A stretch of 64,000 bases of DNA from Ignavibacteriaceae bacterium (lineage in GTDB: Bacteria; Bacteroidota; Ignavibacteria; Ignavibacteriales; Ignavibacteriaceae): contig JAHBUO010000010.1 in the NCBI GenBank assembly GCA_019638025.1, positions 1 to 64,000 on the forward strand, given 5' to 3'. A program made the position numbers and the translations under genes. The notes beneath the pieces were generated by a model. That model did not search any database and was not told the DNA's origin. It saw nothing but the letters and a program-made list of their open reading frames with translations. Below are positions 9,385-17,915 of the stretch, one piece after another. Position 1 is the first letter of the stretch. Each line of letters starts with the position of its first letter.

Positions 9385-10437
9385 TTATACCGGCTCTTCG
9401 TGTGCTAGGCAGTGTAAAGTCCCGAGTCCCCAAACTAAATCTACAGAATGAATTCCTATGACTTTTCTGGTTGGGAAACACTCCGATATAATCCCCAAAG
9501 CTTTTCTGTCATTCTCATCATTAAAAGTTGGAACTAATACTGAACCGTTTGTTATATAAAAATTTGCATAGCTCGCAGGGAGCCTCATTCCGTCAAATAT
9601 TATTGGTGAGGGCATTGGTAGAGTAATTATCTCGGGCTTCTTTCCGTTTTCGAGTCTTGCATCTAGGAGTATTTCGATGTTCTCATTTAGGTTGAAATAA
9701 TTAGCGTCTTTCGGATTATCTTCCTTCACAATCAGAAGTGTTTTGCTGTTGACAAATCTGCATAAATCATCAACGTGTCCGTGTGTATCATCTCCGGCAA
9801 TCCCTTTGTTTAACCAGAGTACATTTGATATGCCCAAATATTTTTTGAAGACTTCAGAATAATCATCTTTTGTAAACCCGGGATTTCTAACTTGAACTTT
9901 ATCATCCATTAAACATTCTTCTGTGGTAATTAGAGTCCCTTTTCCGTTTATATCGATACTCCCACCTTCGAGAACAACATGTTGTTTTTTATGTTTTGCC
10001 TCAATAAGTTTTTTATTTGTCGATTGAGTTAAAAATTCGGGTAGGTAATAGTCTTTTTTCCAATTATCATATTTTGCCCAACCGTTAAACATGAAGTGAA
10101 TAGCTTTAACTTTCCCTTTGGTGTCTTTCACAAAAGCGGGTGCGGAGTCGCGCATCCAACTTCTATCGGTATCAAATACAAGTAAATCGATTTGGGTTAA
10201 ATCTACATGAGCTTTTCTCAGCATACCGATAACTCGCTTTTTTTGCTCCTCTGATTTTAGGATTAATCGAACTCGTTCGTAAGGGACAATATTTTTTACA
10301 ATCTCTGTATAAACCCAGTTTATCGGTGAAAACTTTCCGGGCCAATCTTCCGGATTATGAGGCCATGCTAAAATAGTTGCTTCATGCTTTTCGAATTCAG
10401 CAGGCATTCTGTATTGTGTTTGTTGATTTTCGCTCAT
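9385..10437 (-). CDS. aguA: Agmatine deiminase
   Basis: 350 residues, normal length for the agmatine deiminase / peptidyl-arginine-deiminase superfamily, which converts agmatine to N-carbamoylputrescine and ammonia. Visible landmarks are MPAEFEKHEATILAWPH at the start, WMRDSAPAF, LEGGSIDINGKGT, the GDDTHGHVDDL motif with the active-site Asp and His, and GLGTLHC near the C terminus carrying the nucleophilic Cys. It lies 15 nt downstream of aguB, the next enzyme of the pathway, and the pair make putrescine from agmatine in the cytosol. No arginine decarboxylase lies in this window. Confidence 0.93.
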   Translation of the reverse strand: MSENQQTQYRMPAEFEKHEATILAWPHNPEDWPGKFSPINWVYTEIVKNIVPYERVRLILKSEEQKKRVIGMLRKAHVDLTQIDLLVFDTDRSWMRDSAPAFVKDTKGKVKAIHFMFNGWAKYDNWKKDYYLPEFLTQSTNKKLIEAKHKKQHVVLEGGSIDINGKGTLITTEECLMDDKVQVRNPGFTKDDYSEVFKKYLGISNVLWLNKGIAGDDTHGHVDDLCRFVNSKTLLIVKEDNPKDANYFNLNENIEILLDARLENGKKPEIITLPMPSPIIFDGMRLPASYANFYITNGSVLVPTFNDENDRKALGIISECFPTRKVIGIHSVDLVWGLGTLHCLAHEEPV

Positions 10438-10452
10438 GTTTCTTTTTTATTA

Positions 10453-11337
10453 TTAATCAATAAATCTTTTATCAATCCCGTTGTAAGCATCGATTCTTCT
10501 ATCTCGTAAAAAAGGCCAATTTCTTCTGATATCTTCGAGATGTTCCAAGTTGATTTCGGCGATTAATATTTCCTCTTTATCAGTAGAACCTTCAGCGAGC
10601 ATAACTCCTTGAGGGTCACAAATAAATGAAGAACCCCAAAACTCTAAACCGGCTTGAGTTTCGACCGTCTTTTCAAAACCGACACGATTCACCGAACCAA
10701 CATAAACTCCGTTTGCAATAGCGTGACTTCGCTGAATCGTTATCCATGAATCACGTTGAGCTTTTCCGTATTGTTCTTTTTCATAAGGATGCCAGCCGAT
10801 TGCGGTGGGATAAAAAAGTACTGTTGCTCCACGTAAAGCTGTTAATCGTGCCCCTTCCGGATACCATTGATCCCAGCAAATAAGCGTACCGATTTTACCA
10901 AATCTGGTTTCGAATGATTGAAATCCTAAATCACCCGGAGCAAAATAAAATTTTTCATAAAAAGCCGGGTCATCCGGAATGTGCATCTTTCGATAAAGTC
11001 CGATTTGTTCTCCGTCAGCATCAATAATTATTGCACTATTGTGATAAACTCCCGGAGCTCGTTTTTCAAAAATTGGGACAACAATTGCAACATTGTTCTC
11101 CTTTGCCGCTTGCTTAAATGCAATTGATGAGGGTCCCGGAATTGTCTCTGCTAAATCAAAAAGACTGACATCTTCTTTTTGACAAAAGTAGGGAGTTCGG
11201 TATAGTTCAGGAAGACATACAACTTGTGCCCCTTGTTTTGCTGCTTTCGCAACCCACTCTACTGTCTTTTTTGTATTGTTATTATAATCATTTGAATATG
11301 CTAACTGAAGCAAACCAACTCTAAAATTCTTATCCAT
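10453..11337 (-). CDS. aguB: N-carbamoylputrescine amidase
   Basis: 294-residue nitrilase-superfamily amidase. The Glu-Lys-Cys triad is visible: Glu in CLPELYRTPYF, Lys in YRKMHIPDD and Cys in LICWDQWYPEGARL. The CWDQWYPE context and co-transcription with agmatine deiminase point to N-carbamoylputrescine hydrolysis (to putrescine, CO2 and ammonia) rather than another carbon-nitrogen hydrolase. The start ATG follows directly from the conserved N-terminal strand KNFRVGLLQLAY. Confidence 0.93.
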   Translation of the reverse strand: MDKNFRVGLLQLAYSNDYNNNTKKTVEWVAKAAKQGAQVVCLPELYRTPYFCQKEDVSLFDLAETIPGPSSIAFKQAAKENNVAIVVPIFEKRAPGVYHNSAIIIDADGEQIGLYRKMHIPDDPAFYEKFYFAPGDLGFQSFETRFGKIGTLICWDQWYPEGARLTALRGATVLFYPTAIGWHPYEKEQYGKAQRDSWITIQRSHAIANGVYVGSVNRVGFEKTVETQAGLEFWGSSFICDPQGVMLAEGSTDKEEILIAEINLEHLEDIRRNWPFLRDRRIDAYNGIDKRFID

Positions 11338-11383
11338 CTTTTAATTAATCCTAAACTTTTTTATTAATAAAGATATTTTCTAC

Positions 11384-12256
11384 TTAATGTTCTTTTGAAG
11401 AAATCAATTCCCCTTTAGAATAAACATCTGTGTACCAAAGCTTACCGGTCTCCCGAAAAATTTTTGTTTCACCATCGAGGAAATTATTCTTATAATTTTG
11501 CTCAGTCCAGATTGCCCCGGTTTCATAATAAGATTTTGCAATCCCTTCCTTACGGCTATTTTTATAATGTATTTCTGATTTAACATTACCATTTTCATAA
11601 TAATTATAATGCGTTCCTTCAGGTTTGCCATATTCATAATACTTAAGCGATTTTATTTTTCCTGAGTTGTAAAACTCTTTTGCTGTATCAGTTAAATGTC
11701 CGGTGTTATAAAAGAAAATTCCCTTCACTGAATTATCTTCATAGAACCAGGTTGTTTTTCCGTTCTGAAGATCATTTTTATACTCTGCTAAAGCAGAGAT
11801 ACTTCCGTTTCTATAATACTCTGTTCCGATTTGTTCTTTTCTACCGCTTACAAAAAAGTAAGTCGATTTAATTTCCCCCGATGGATAGTAGGTTCTCATC
11901 ATTGAATCAAGTGCACCGTCTATATAATTAGCTCGTTCACGAATTGCCCCATCTTCATAATAACTCCTAAATTCACCGTTGAATTTTCCGTTCTTCACAT
12001 TATAATATTCTGCTAAGATTCCTTCTTCGTTAAAGCGGAGATATGTTCCTTCTTTTATCCCGTTTTTATAAAAAGATTTTTCCTGAAGAATTCCTTTTTC
12101 AGAATAAGTGTAATTGAATCCGTTGAGTTTGCCATTCTCATACATCGAAACTTCACTAATTACACCGTTATCATGATACTTTTTAATCTCACCATTTTGA
12201 GCGAATAGAATATAAGATGAGCAAAAAATTAGGAAGTATAAAAGCTTTAGTTTCAT
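11384..12256 (-). CDS. Exported MORN/YwqK-type repeat protein (11 repeats)
   Basis: About 290 residues: a signal peptide ending near LFAQ, then about 11 tandem repeats of 23-24 residues with the pattern YYxxGxxxxxxxYxxGxxxGxxxx, the variant MORN repeat also found in YwqK-family proteins. Such repeats form extended beta-hairpin sheets and probably mediate binding; no catalytic residue is visible. The preferred ATG at 12254-12256 follows the stop of the next gene upstream by 1 nt; an alternative ATG at 12266-12268 would overlap it. The two genes appear to be tandem paralogues translated together. The YwqK antitoxin label common for this family is not supported here, since no toxin gene is adjacent and the protein is exported. 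Confidence 0.8.
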   Translation of the reverse strand: MKLKLLYFLIFCSSYILFAQNGEIKKYHDNGVISEVSMYENGKLNGFNYTYSEKGILQEKSFYKNGIKEGTYLRFNEEGILAEYYNVKNGKFNGEFRSYYEDGAIRERANYIDGALDSMMRTYYPSGEIKSTYFFVSGRKEQIGTEYYRNGSISALAEYKNDLQNGKTTWFYEDNSVKGIFFYNTGHLTDTAKEFYNSGKIKSLKYYEYGKPEGTHYNYYENGNVKSEIHYKNSRKEGIAKSYYETGAIWTEQNYKNNFLDGETKIFRETGKLWYTDVYSKGELISSKEH

Positions 12257-12257
12257 A

Positions 12258-13592
12258 TTAATACCCATAAGTTGAAATTAAATTTCCAAGTTCGTTATAT
12301 TCTTTCGAGTTGATTAAAATACCGTCTCTATAGAAGGATTCACTTTTCAAATTCCCATTAACAAAAAATTCTTTAGACCAGCCTTCAAGTTTTCCCCAAA
12401 AATAGACTTCTGTTTTAGAAACGGCTCCATTATCATAAAACCATTTTTTTACTCCGGAAATCATTCCGCCGCTGTAATTTTCTTCAAACTCCAAAACCCC
12501 ATTCGGATGGTATTTTAAATATGTTCCGTCTAATACCCCTTTATCATAGTTTTTTGAAAGAGCAAGATTTCCGTTTTTATAATATACTAATGTGATGCCA
12601 TTTAATTCATTGTTTGCATACATTGATTCCGATTCAAGTTCACCACTTTCGAAGTAGTTTTTTGTGAGTCCTTTTTGTACACCGTTAACATAATCGATTT
12701 CTGATTTTAGTATTCCATTTTCATAATAGAGATATGATTTCCCTTTCAGAATATCATCCACATAATTCCATTCTTCTTTTAAGAAACCGCTTTCATAATA
12801 TGATTTTAGAAACCCTTGTTTTGCCCCATTTCTCTTAAAATACTCTTCCTTCATAGAACCGTTATCGTAGTAGAATTTTTCAAACTTTTCAAGTGCTTCG
12901 AGTTTACCGAGATAATCATATCTTATTCTATCAACTATTTCGCCGTTTCTGTAAGTATCTTTTACTCTTATTAAACCCGCTGCATCGCACACAAAAACTT
13001 CACCCTCAATTTTATCATTAACAAAAGTTGCTTCGAGCGCAATAACTTTGTTATCGTGATAGACTTTAGTTTTCCCTTCTTGAATTCCGTTAACAAAATT
13101 TCTTTCAACTTCTAACTTTCCCGATGTGTAATAAGTCTTAGAAATTCCTTGCAACAATCCATCAACATAAACCCATTCTCCTTGAAGTTCTCCGGTTTTG
13201 TAATAAGTTTTTGTCACCCCTTCAAGCTTATTATTTATGTAATATTGCTCTGACCAAAGTTCTCCTGTCTCATAATACCATTTTGAAATCCCTTCACGAG
13301 AACCTTGATGGTAATTCCATTCAACACTTAAAAGCCCGTCTTGAAAGAACCATTTAGAAATTCCTTCTTCTTTTCCGTCGACAAAATTCCATTCTTTCCA
13401 GATTCTTCCGTTTGGATAATACTCTGTGTAAACTCCTTCAAGTTTTCCGTCTATATATGTCCCCTTAGTCTTTATAACTCCATGCGGGTAGTAAGTTTTC
13501 TGCTCGGAAGAGGTGGTCTCTTGTGCAAAAAGATTTATTCCGAAAAGGGAAAAACAAATAATTACAAAAATCGATTTAATATTTATTCTCAT
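12258..13592 (-). CDS. Exported MORN/YwqK-type repeat protein (about 16 repeats)
   Basis: About 444 residues: a signal peptide (hydrophobic stretch then NLFAQ), followed by about 16 degenerate repeats of 23-24 residues with conserved YY-x-x-G, E-W-N-Y and G-x-x-x-G positions. One central unit (around SLGAL-equivalent IRYDYLGKLE) is longer and less regular, perhaps where two arrays joined. It is the probable paralogue of the downstream 290-residue protein and is translationally adjacent to it. The preferred start is the ATG at 13590-13592 because it places the signal peptide at the N terminus; another in-frame ATG lies at 13614-13616. Likely periplasmic or envelope-associated scaffold of unknown partner. 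Confidence 0.8.
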   Translation of the reverse strand: MRINIKSIFVIICFSLFGINLFAQETTSSEQKTYYPHGVIKTKGTYIDGKLEGVYTEYYPNGRIWKEWNFVDGKEEGISKWFFQDGLLSVEWNYHQGSREGISKWYYETGELWSEQYYINNKLEGVTKTYYKTGELQGEWVYVDGLLQGISKTYYTSGKLEVERNFVNGIQEGKTKVYHDNKVIALEATFVNDKIEGEVFVCDAAGLIRVKDTYRNGEIVDRIRYDYLGKLEALEKFEKFYYDNGSMKEEYFKRNGAKQGFLKSYYESGFLKEEWNYVDDILKGKSYLYYENGILKSEIDYVNGVQKGLTKNYFESGELESESMYANNELNGITLVYYKNGNLALSKNYDKGVLDGTYLKYHPNGVLEFEENYSGGMISGVKKWFYDNGAVSKTEVYFWGKLEGWSKEFFVNGNLKSESFYRDGILINSKEYNELGNLISTYGY

Positions 13593-13717
13593 TAAGCCAG
13601 TTACATTAAAAATCATCTCACAAATATTTGCAATTTTGCTTTAATTAAAAAACAAAAGAGGCTAACATCTTGAATTAAAATTAAGTAATTTTGAGAATAA
13701 TTTAAGGGGAATTTTTT

Positions 13718-14869
13718 ATGACATCAGAAAGACAAATAAAACTCCGCAACGGAAATCAAATGATTGCTGAAGGTGCAATTCATGCGGGGTGTAAATTTTT
13801 TGCGGGCTATCCAATAACACCAGCCTCAGGTATTTATAAAGGCATGATTGACTACCTTCCCGCGATCGGCGGCACTGCAATAAGTTCTCCCGATGAGATA
13901 TCGGCAATTGCTTATTGTGTTGGTGCTTCGATGCGTGGATTAAAATCTATGACAGCAACTTCCGGTCCGGGATGGGCATTAATGATTGAAACTTTTCAAT
14001 ATGCACTAATAACCGAAACTCCTCTGGTTATTTCCATTGTTCAGAGATTAGGACCATGTACGGGAGGTGCAACCCAAGGCGCTCAAGGGGACATCCTACT
14101 TACTGCTTTTGCTACAAGCGGAGGATATACTTTCCCTGTAATTTATCCGACTACTCCGCGAGAATGTTTCGAACTAACCATTAAAGCATTTTCCTGGGCT
14201 GAAAAATACCGCACTCCTGTTATTCTCCTAAGTGATAAAGAAATAGGAATGACTACCGAAAGTGTTGATTATCAAGGGCTTGAGGAGTTAAAGTCTGATT
14301 CGAGAGAATATATATCAGTTGATGATTCAGACTATCAATCATGGAAAATGTATGGCTTCAATTCAAGTGATGAAATTTCTAAATTTGCCGCAGTAGGGGG
14401 TCCGATTAAAGTTACCGCAACCGGTTCAGCTCATAATTATTCGGGTGAATTAAAAAAGAATGATACAGAGACTCTTGCGGTTCTACAACACATCGAGGAT
14501 AAAATCCAACTTCATAAAAATGAAATGGTTCTTGTAAATCATGATGAAGAAGTCGGTGCATCAACATTAATTATAAGTTTTGGTATTACTGCGAGAACAG
14601 CAAAGCAAGCGGTTAAGGAACTTAGAGCAGCAGGTGAAAAAGTAAATCACCTCATAATCTATAGCCTTTTCCCGATTCCAGAAGATGTAATTTTGGAAGC
14701 GGCAAAAGGAAAATCACGAATAATTATTCCAGAGGAAAATCTCAACGGACAATATCGTAGTGTAATTAATCACTTATTCAAAACTCAAAAAGTAATTGGT
14801 GTAAATAAAATCGGAGCGATGATTACTCCATCAGAAATTAAAGATGCTTATTATGGGGAGGATAGATAA
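13718..14869 (+). CDS. korA: 2-oxoacid:ferredoxin oxidoreductase, alpha subunit
   Basis: 383 residues with the pyrimidine-binding domain of the thiamin-dependent 2-oxoacid:ferredoxin oxidoreductases. Landmarks are GYPITPASGIYKGM near the N terminus, SSPDEISAIAYCVGASMRG, TATSGPGWALM and the later domain II with YSLFPIPED. Together with the beta subunit it would oxidatively decarboxylate a 2-oxoacid (2-oxoglutarate is the best guess) to the acyl-CoA, reducing ferredoxin; the reaction can also run reductively. AGGGG lies 8 nt before the ATG. The next gene overlaps by one base (TAATG), implying translational coupling. There is no N-terminal gamma domain on this subunit. Confidence 0.88.
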   Translation: MTSERQIKLRNGNQMIAEGAIHAGCKFFAGYPITPASGIYKGMIDYLPAIGGTAISSPDEISAIAYCVGASMRGLKSMTATSGPGWALMIETFQYALITETPLVISIVQRLGPCTGGATQGAQGDILLTAFATSGGYTFPVIYPTTPRECFELTIKAFSWAEKYRTPVILLSDKEIGMTTESVDYQGLEELKSDSREYISVDDSDYQSWKMYGFNSSDEISKFAAVGGPIKVTATGSAHNYSGELKKNDTETLAVLQHIEDKIQLHKNEMVLVNHDEEVGASTLIISFGITARTAKQAVKELRAAGEKVNHLIIYSLFPIPEDVILEAAKGKSRIIIPEENLNGQYRSVINHLFKTQKVIGVNKIGAMITPSEIKDAYYGEDR

Positions 14870-16194
14870 TGACTAACGCGATTATGGATTGTACATATAT
14901 GACCGAAGGGGCTGTAATGCCTTATTGTAAAGGGTGTGGGCACACTATCGTTACAAAGAAACTAAATGAAGCCCTCGAAAAATTAAAACTTCCTTCAAAA
15001 GATGTTGTCCTTGTTACCGATATTGGTTGCATCGGTTTGATTGATGCTCTATTCGACAAAGTTCATACCGTACACACAACTCATGGACGCTCAACCGCAT
15101 TTGCCACAGGGATTGCCGTAGCAGATAAAACTGTTGCTGATAAAAAACTAAAAACTATCGTTATGATTGGTGATGGCGGCTCGATGATAGGATTGCTTCA
15201 TATTGTAAATGCCGCTCTGCTTAATACTGATGTAACTGTATTAGTCGCTAATAATTTCTTGTTCGGTATGACAGGGGGACAGCAATCATCTTTCTCACCG
15301 ATTGATTTTATTACACAAACCACCCCTCAAGGAAATATTATTCCCCCGTTAGATATATGCAGTGTTGCGGTATCTGCTAAAGCCGGTTATGTTGCACGCA
15401 AAATTGCATCGGATAAAGATTTATCGGATGCAATTGCCGAAGCTATTAATTATGACGGTTTCTCTTTAGTTGAAGTTTTAGAACTTTGCACCGAACATGC
15501 AACTACAAAGAATGAATTAAAAGGAACCGACCTTGCAAAAATTGCTGATGTTAATGGGCATCAATTAGGATTAATACATAACGATAATTCAAGAGTTGAA
15601 TTCGGCAAAGAATACTCTGATAAATATCTTTCTCAAATCAAGGGTTTCAGATTAAGCGATAATATCATTACTCAAACCGATAAACATAATTTAAAATCAC
15701 AAATTAGTTTCTTCATCTCAGGAAGCGCAGGTGAAAAAGTTCAATCAGCCGCCGCAATGTTGTGTGAAGCCGCTGTTAGATGCGGATTATTTACTTCACA
15801 AAAAAATGATAATCCTGTAACTCAAGGCTCAGGTTTCTCACTTTCTGAAGTAATTATTTCTCCCGAAGAGATATTCTTTACCGGTGCAGAGAACCCGTCG
15901 GTTGTTATTCTTGTTTCACATGAAGGGTTAAAAGAAGCGATTGCGCAAAAAGTTTTTGAAAGAATTTCTGAAGATTCATTAATAATTGCAGATGAATCTC
16001 TCGAGCTTCCGGAAACAAATTCAAAAGTAATTAAACTTTCACTTAGAAAATCTTGTGGTGCATTTAAAGCAGCTCTAGGTGCCATTGATTATTACATCTC
16101 AAATTTTAATCCCTTCCCGGGTAATGTTTTGCATAAGATTATTGAGAAGAAATTTGGGAATTATGAATCATTCTACCGTGAGAAGTTTTTCTAA
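14869..16194 (+). CDS. korB: 2-oxoacid:ferredoxin oxidoreductase, fused beta-gamma subunit
   Basis: 441 residues. Residues 1 to about 270 are the thiamin-diphosphate beta subunit: Cys20 and Cys23 (YCKGCGH), Cys54 (TDIGC) and Cys207 (LELCTEH) match the four ligands of its proximal [4Fe-4S] cluster, and the GDGG at 101-104 with NN at 128-129 is the thiamin-diphosphate motif. Residues from about 278 on (SGSAGEKVQSAAAML through GAIDYYI) resemble the gamma domain normally found as a separate protein or on the alpha subunit's N terminus. The gamma part lacks the usual RGG motif, having QGSGFSLSEV instead. It starts on the overlapping TAATG of korA. Confidence 0.85.
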   Translation: MTNAIMDCTYMTEGAVMPYCKGCGHTIVTKKLNEALEKLKLPSKDVVLVTDIGCIGLIDALFDKVHTVHTTHGRSTAFATGIAVADKTVADKKLKTIVMIGDGGSMIGLLHIVNAALLNTDVTVLVANNFLFGMTGGQQSSFSPIDFITQTTPQGNIIPPLDICSVAVSAKAGYVARKIASDKDLSDAIAEAINYDGFSLVEVLELCTEHATTKNELKGTDLAKIADVNGHQLGLIHNDNSRVEFGKEYSDKYLSQIKGFRLSDNIITQTDKHNLKSQISFFISGSAGEKVQSAAAMLCEAAVRCGLFTSQKNDNPVTQGSGFSLSEVIISPEEIFFTGAENPSVVILVSHEGLKEAIAQKVFERISEDSLIIADESLELPETNSKVIKLSLRKSCGAFKAALGAIDYYISNFNPFPGNVLHKIIEKKFGNYESFYREKFF

Positions 16195-16241
16195 TCTTTT
16201 GAATAGCTTATAAGCTTGATAATCAATACGAAAGTAATATA

Positions 16242-17162
16242 GTGCATCACCATGAATACATCGGAAAACTAAGCCGGACTCTTGTAATTGCAATTGTTCT
16301 AAATGCAGTAATTGTAATTGGTGAAATTATTGGGGGGATTATCGGTAATAGTCTTGCGCTTTTATCTGATGCCCTCCACAATCTCGGTGATTTATTTGCA
16401 CTAATTTTAAGTTTATTCGCCTCTCGTTTAGCTCTTCGAAAGGCTAATGCGAAAAGTAGTTTTGGGTATATCCGCTCGGAAATAATTATCTCGTTTATCA
16501 ACTCTTCAATACTATTGTTGATAGGAGTTTTTATAATTTATGAAGGGATTGTCAGAATCCAAGAACCCCAAGAAATAAAAGGAAATCTCTTAATAATAAT
16601 TGCACTAATCAGCTTTTTTGCGAATGCCTACTCATCTTATTTATTACATTCTCATTCCAAACATGACTTAAACGCAAAGAGTTCATATTTACATCTCTTT
16701 TATGATGCGATTCACTCACTCGCCATTGTAGTGGTCGGTATTTTTATTCTTTTATTTAATTGGACTTTTCTTGATGCCCTCTCATCGGTTGTAATCGGAG
16801 TTTTTATGATAAAGAGCAGTTGGAGTGTAGTCTCTGAATCTGCTCAAATATTAAATGAAGGAACCCCAAAGGAAATTGATCATCACGAAGTTGAGGAATA
16901 CTTAAAATCTTTTCCTGAAATCAAAGGAATTCATCATCTTCATATATGGAAACTTTCATCAACTTTTATTGCATTAAGTGTTCACATTACGGTTGAAGAT
17001 CAACCTGTTAGCAGTGCTTATTTGATTATAGATAAAATAGAAAAAGCTCTGATGGAAAAGTTTAAAATCAATCATCCCACTATTCAAGTTGAAGCCGAGC
17101 ACCATGATTGTTCCGATAAACCACAATTGTTGGCTATTACAAACATTTCGGAGAAAAGTTAA
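16242..17162 (+). CDS. Cation diffusion facilitator family metal transporter
   Basis: 306-residue CDF (CzcD/ZitB-type) transporter: six membrane spans, then a cytoplasmic ferredoxin-like domain. The transport-site residues are visible in TM2 (LSDALHNLGD) and TM5 (HLFYDAIHSL), each supplying Asp and His, the arrangement of zinc-type CDFs. It exports Zn(II) or a similar divalent ion from the cytosol in exchange for protons. The start is GTG 16242, giving an N-terminal MHHHEY metal-binding stretch. It lies 47 nt after korB and only 4 nt before the deformylase-like gene. Confidence 0.9.
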   Translation: MHHHEYIGKLSRTLVIAIVLNAVIVIGEIIGGIIGNSLALLSDALHNLGDLFALILSLFASRLALRKANAKSSFGYIRSEIIISFINSSILLLIGVFIIYEGIVRIQEPQEIKGNLLIIIALISFFANAYSSYLLHSHSKHDLNAKSSYLHLFYDAIHSLAIVVVGIFILLFNWTFLDALSSVVIGVFMIKSSWSVVSESAQILNEGTPKEIDHHEVEEYLKSFPEIKGIHHLHIWKLSSTFIALSVHITVEDQPVSSAYLIIDKIEKALMEKFKINHPTIQVEAEHHDCSDKPQLLAITNISEKS

Positions 17163-17166
17163 TTAG

Positions 17167-17787
17167 ATGATAAGAAAAATTTACTACACGGTTTTTGTAA
17201 TTTTTTTGTTTTATGGATGCTCGGGATTCGATAGTTCCCAGAAACATTCAACAAGAAGTAAAAACTTTTCGAAAGATGAAGTTTCACTGATTTTTTCAGG
17301 TGAATCTAATCAATCTATGCGGGTATTGAGCATCTATAATCAAAGCGATTCAATATTACTACGCACTAAATGCGATGATGTTATTGTTGATTCAGACGAT
17401 AAAACTCTGATGCATCTTGTTGATAGAATGTATGCCACCGTAACAGATAGCTCAAATGATGGAGTCGGTATTGCCGCACCTCAAATCGGAATTCTAAAAA
17501 ATATAATTTGGGTTCAGAGATATGATAAAGAAGGGAATCCATTCGAGGTTTATTTTAATCCGAAAATTAAAAAATATACAAAACGAAAATTAAACTGGCT
17601 CGAAGGGTGTCTCTCAATCCCCGGTAGAAGAGATACTACTACAACAAGATCATACGCTGTTTTGTTGGAGTATACCGATGTTCAAAACACTAAGCAAATT
17701 GAAATGGTTGAAGGGTTTACGGCAATTATTTTTCAGCATGAAATAGATCATATTAATGGGATATTGTATCTAGATAGATTGAAGTAG
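17167..17787 (+). CDS. Peptide deformylase homologue with export/lipoprotein signal
   Basis: 206 residues. Residues 1-18 are a typical export signal (MIRK basic start, hydrophobic core, then FYGC with Cys18 as a likely but imperfect lipobox). The remainder is a complete peptide deformylase fold with all catalytic motifs: GVGIAAPQ (Gln106), EGCLS (Cys148) and QHEIDH (His191, Glu192, His195). Ordinary deformylases are cytosolic and act on formyl-Met of nascent chains, so an envelope-located copy is unexpected. The gene follows the CDF transporter by 4 nt, so co-transcription with a metal exporter is likely. Active-site integrity argues for hydrolytic activity; the substrate outside the cytosol is unknown. 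It may instead be a membrane-tethered enzyme facing the cytosol. Confidence 0.82.
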   Translation: MIRKIYYTVFVIFLFYGCSGFDSSQKHSTRSKNFSKDEVSLIFSGESNQSMRVLSIYNQSDSILLRTKCDDVIVDSDDKTLMHLVDRMYATVTDSSNDGVGIAAPQIGILKNIIWVQRYDKEGNPFEVYFNPKIKKYTKRKLNWLEGCLSIPGRRDTTTTRSYAVLLEYTDVQNTKQIEMVEGFTAIIFQHEIDHINGILYLDRLK

Positions 17788-17915
17788 TAAAATCCATCTT
17801 ACTATTCATTGCTAAATGTAAAATGATAAAATTAAAATTTCCGTATATTATTATTTAGAATCCTGTTCGACTGAAATTTTAATTCTTACCAAATAAATAA
17901 CAGAAAGGGAAGAGG

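Noticed and set aside
11384..13592. YwqK toxin-antitoxin assignment
   Set aside because: Proteins have signal peptides and no toxin gene is adjacent; the family name reflects repeat similarity only.
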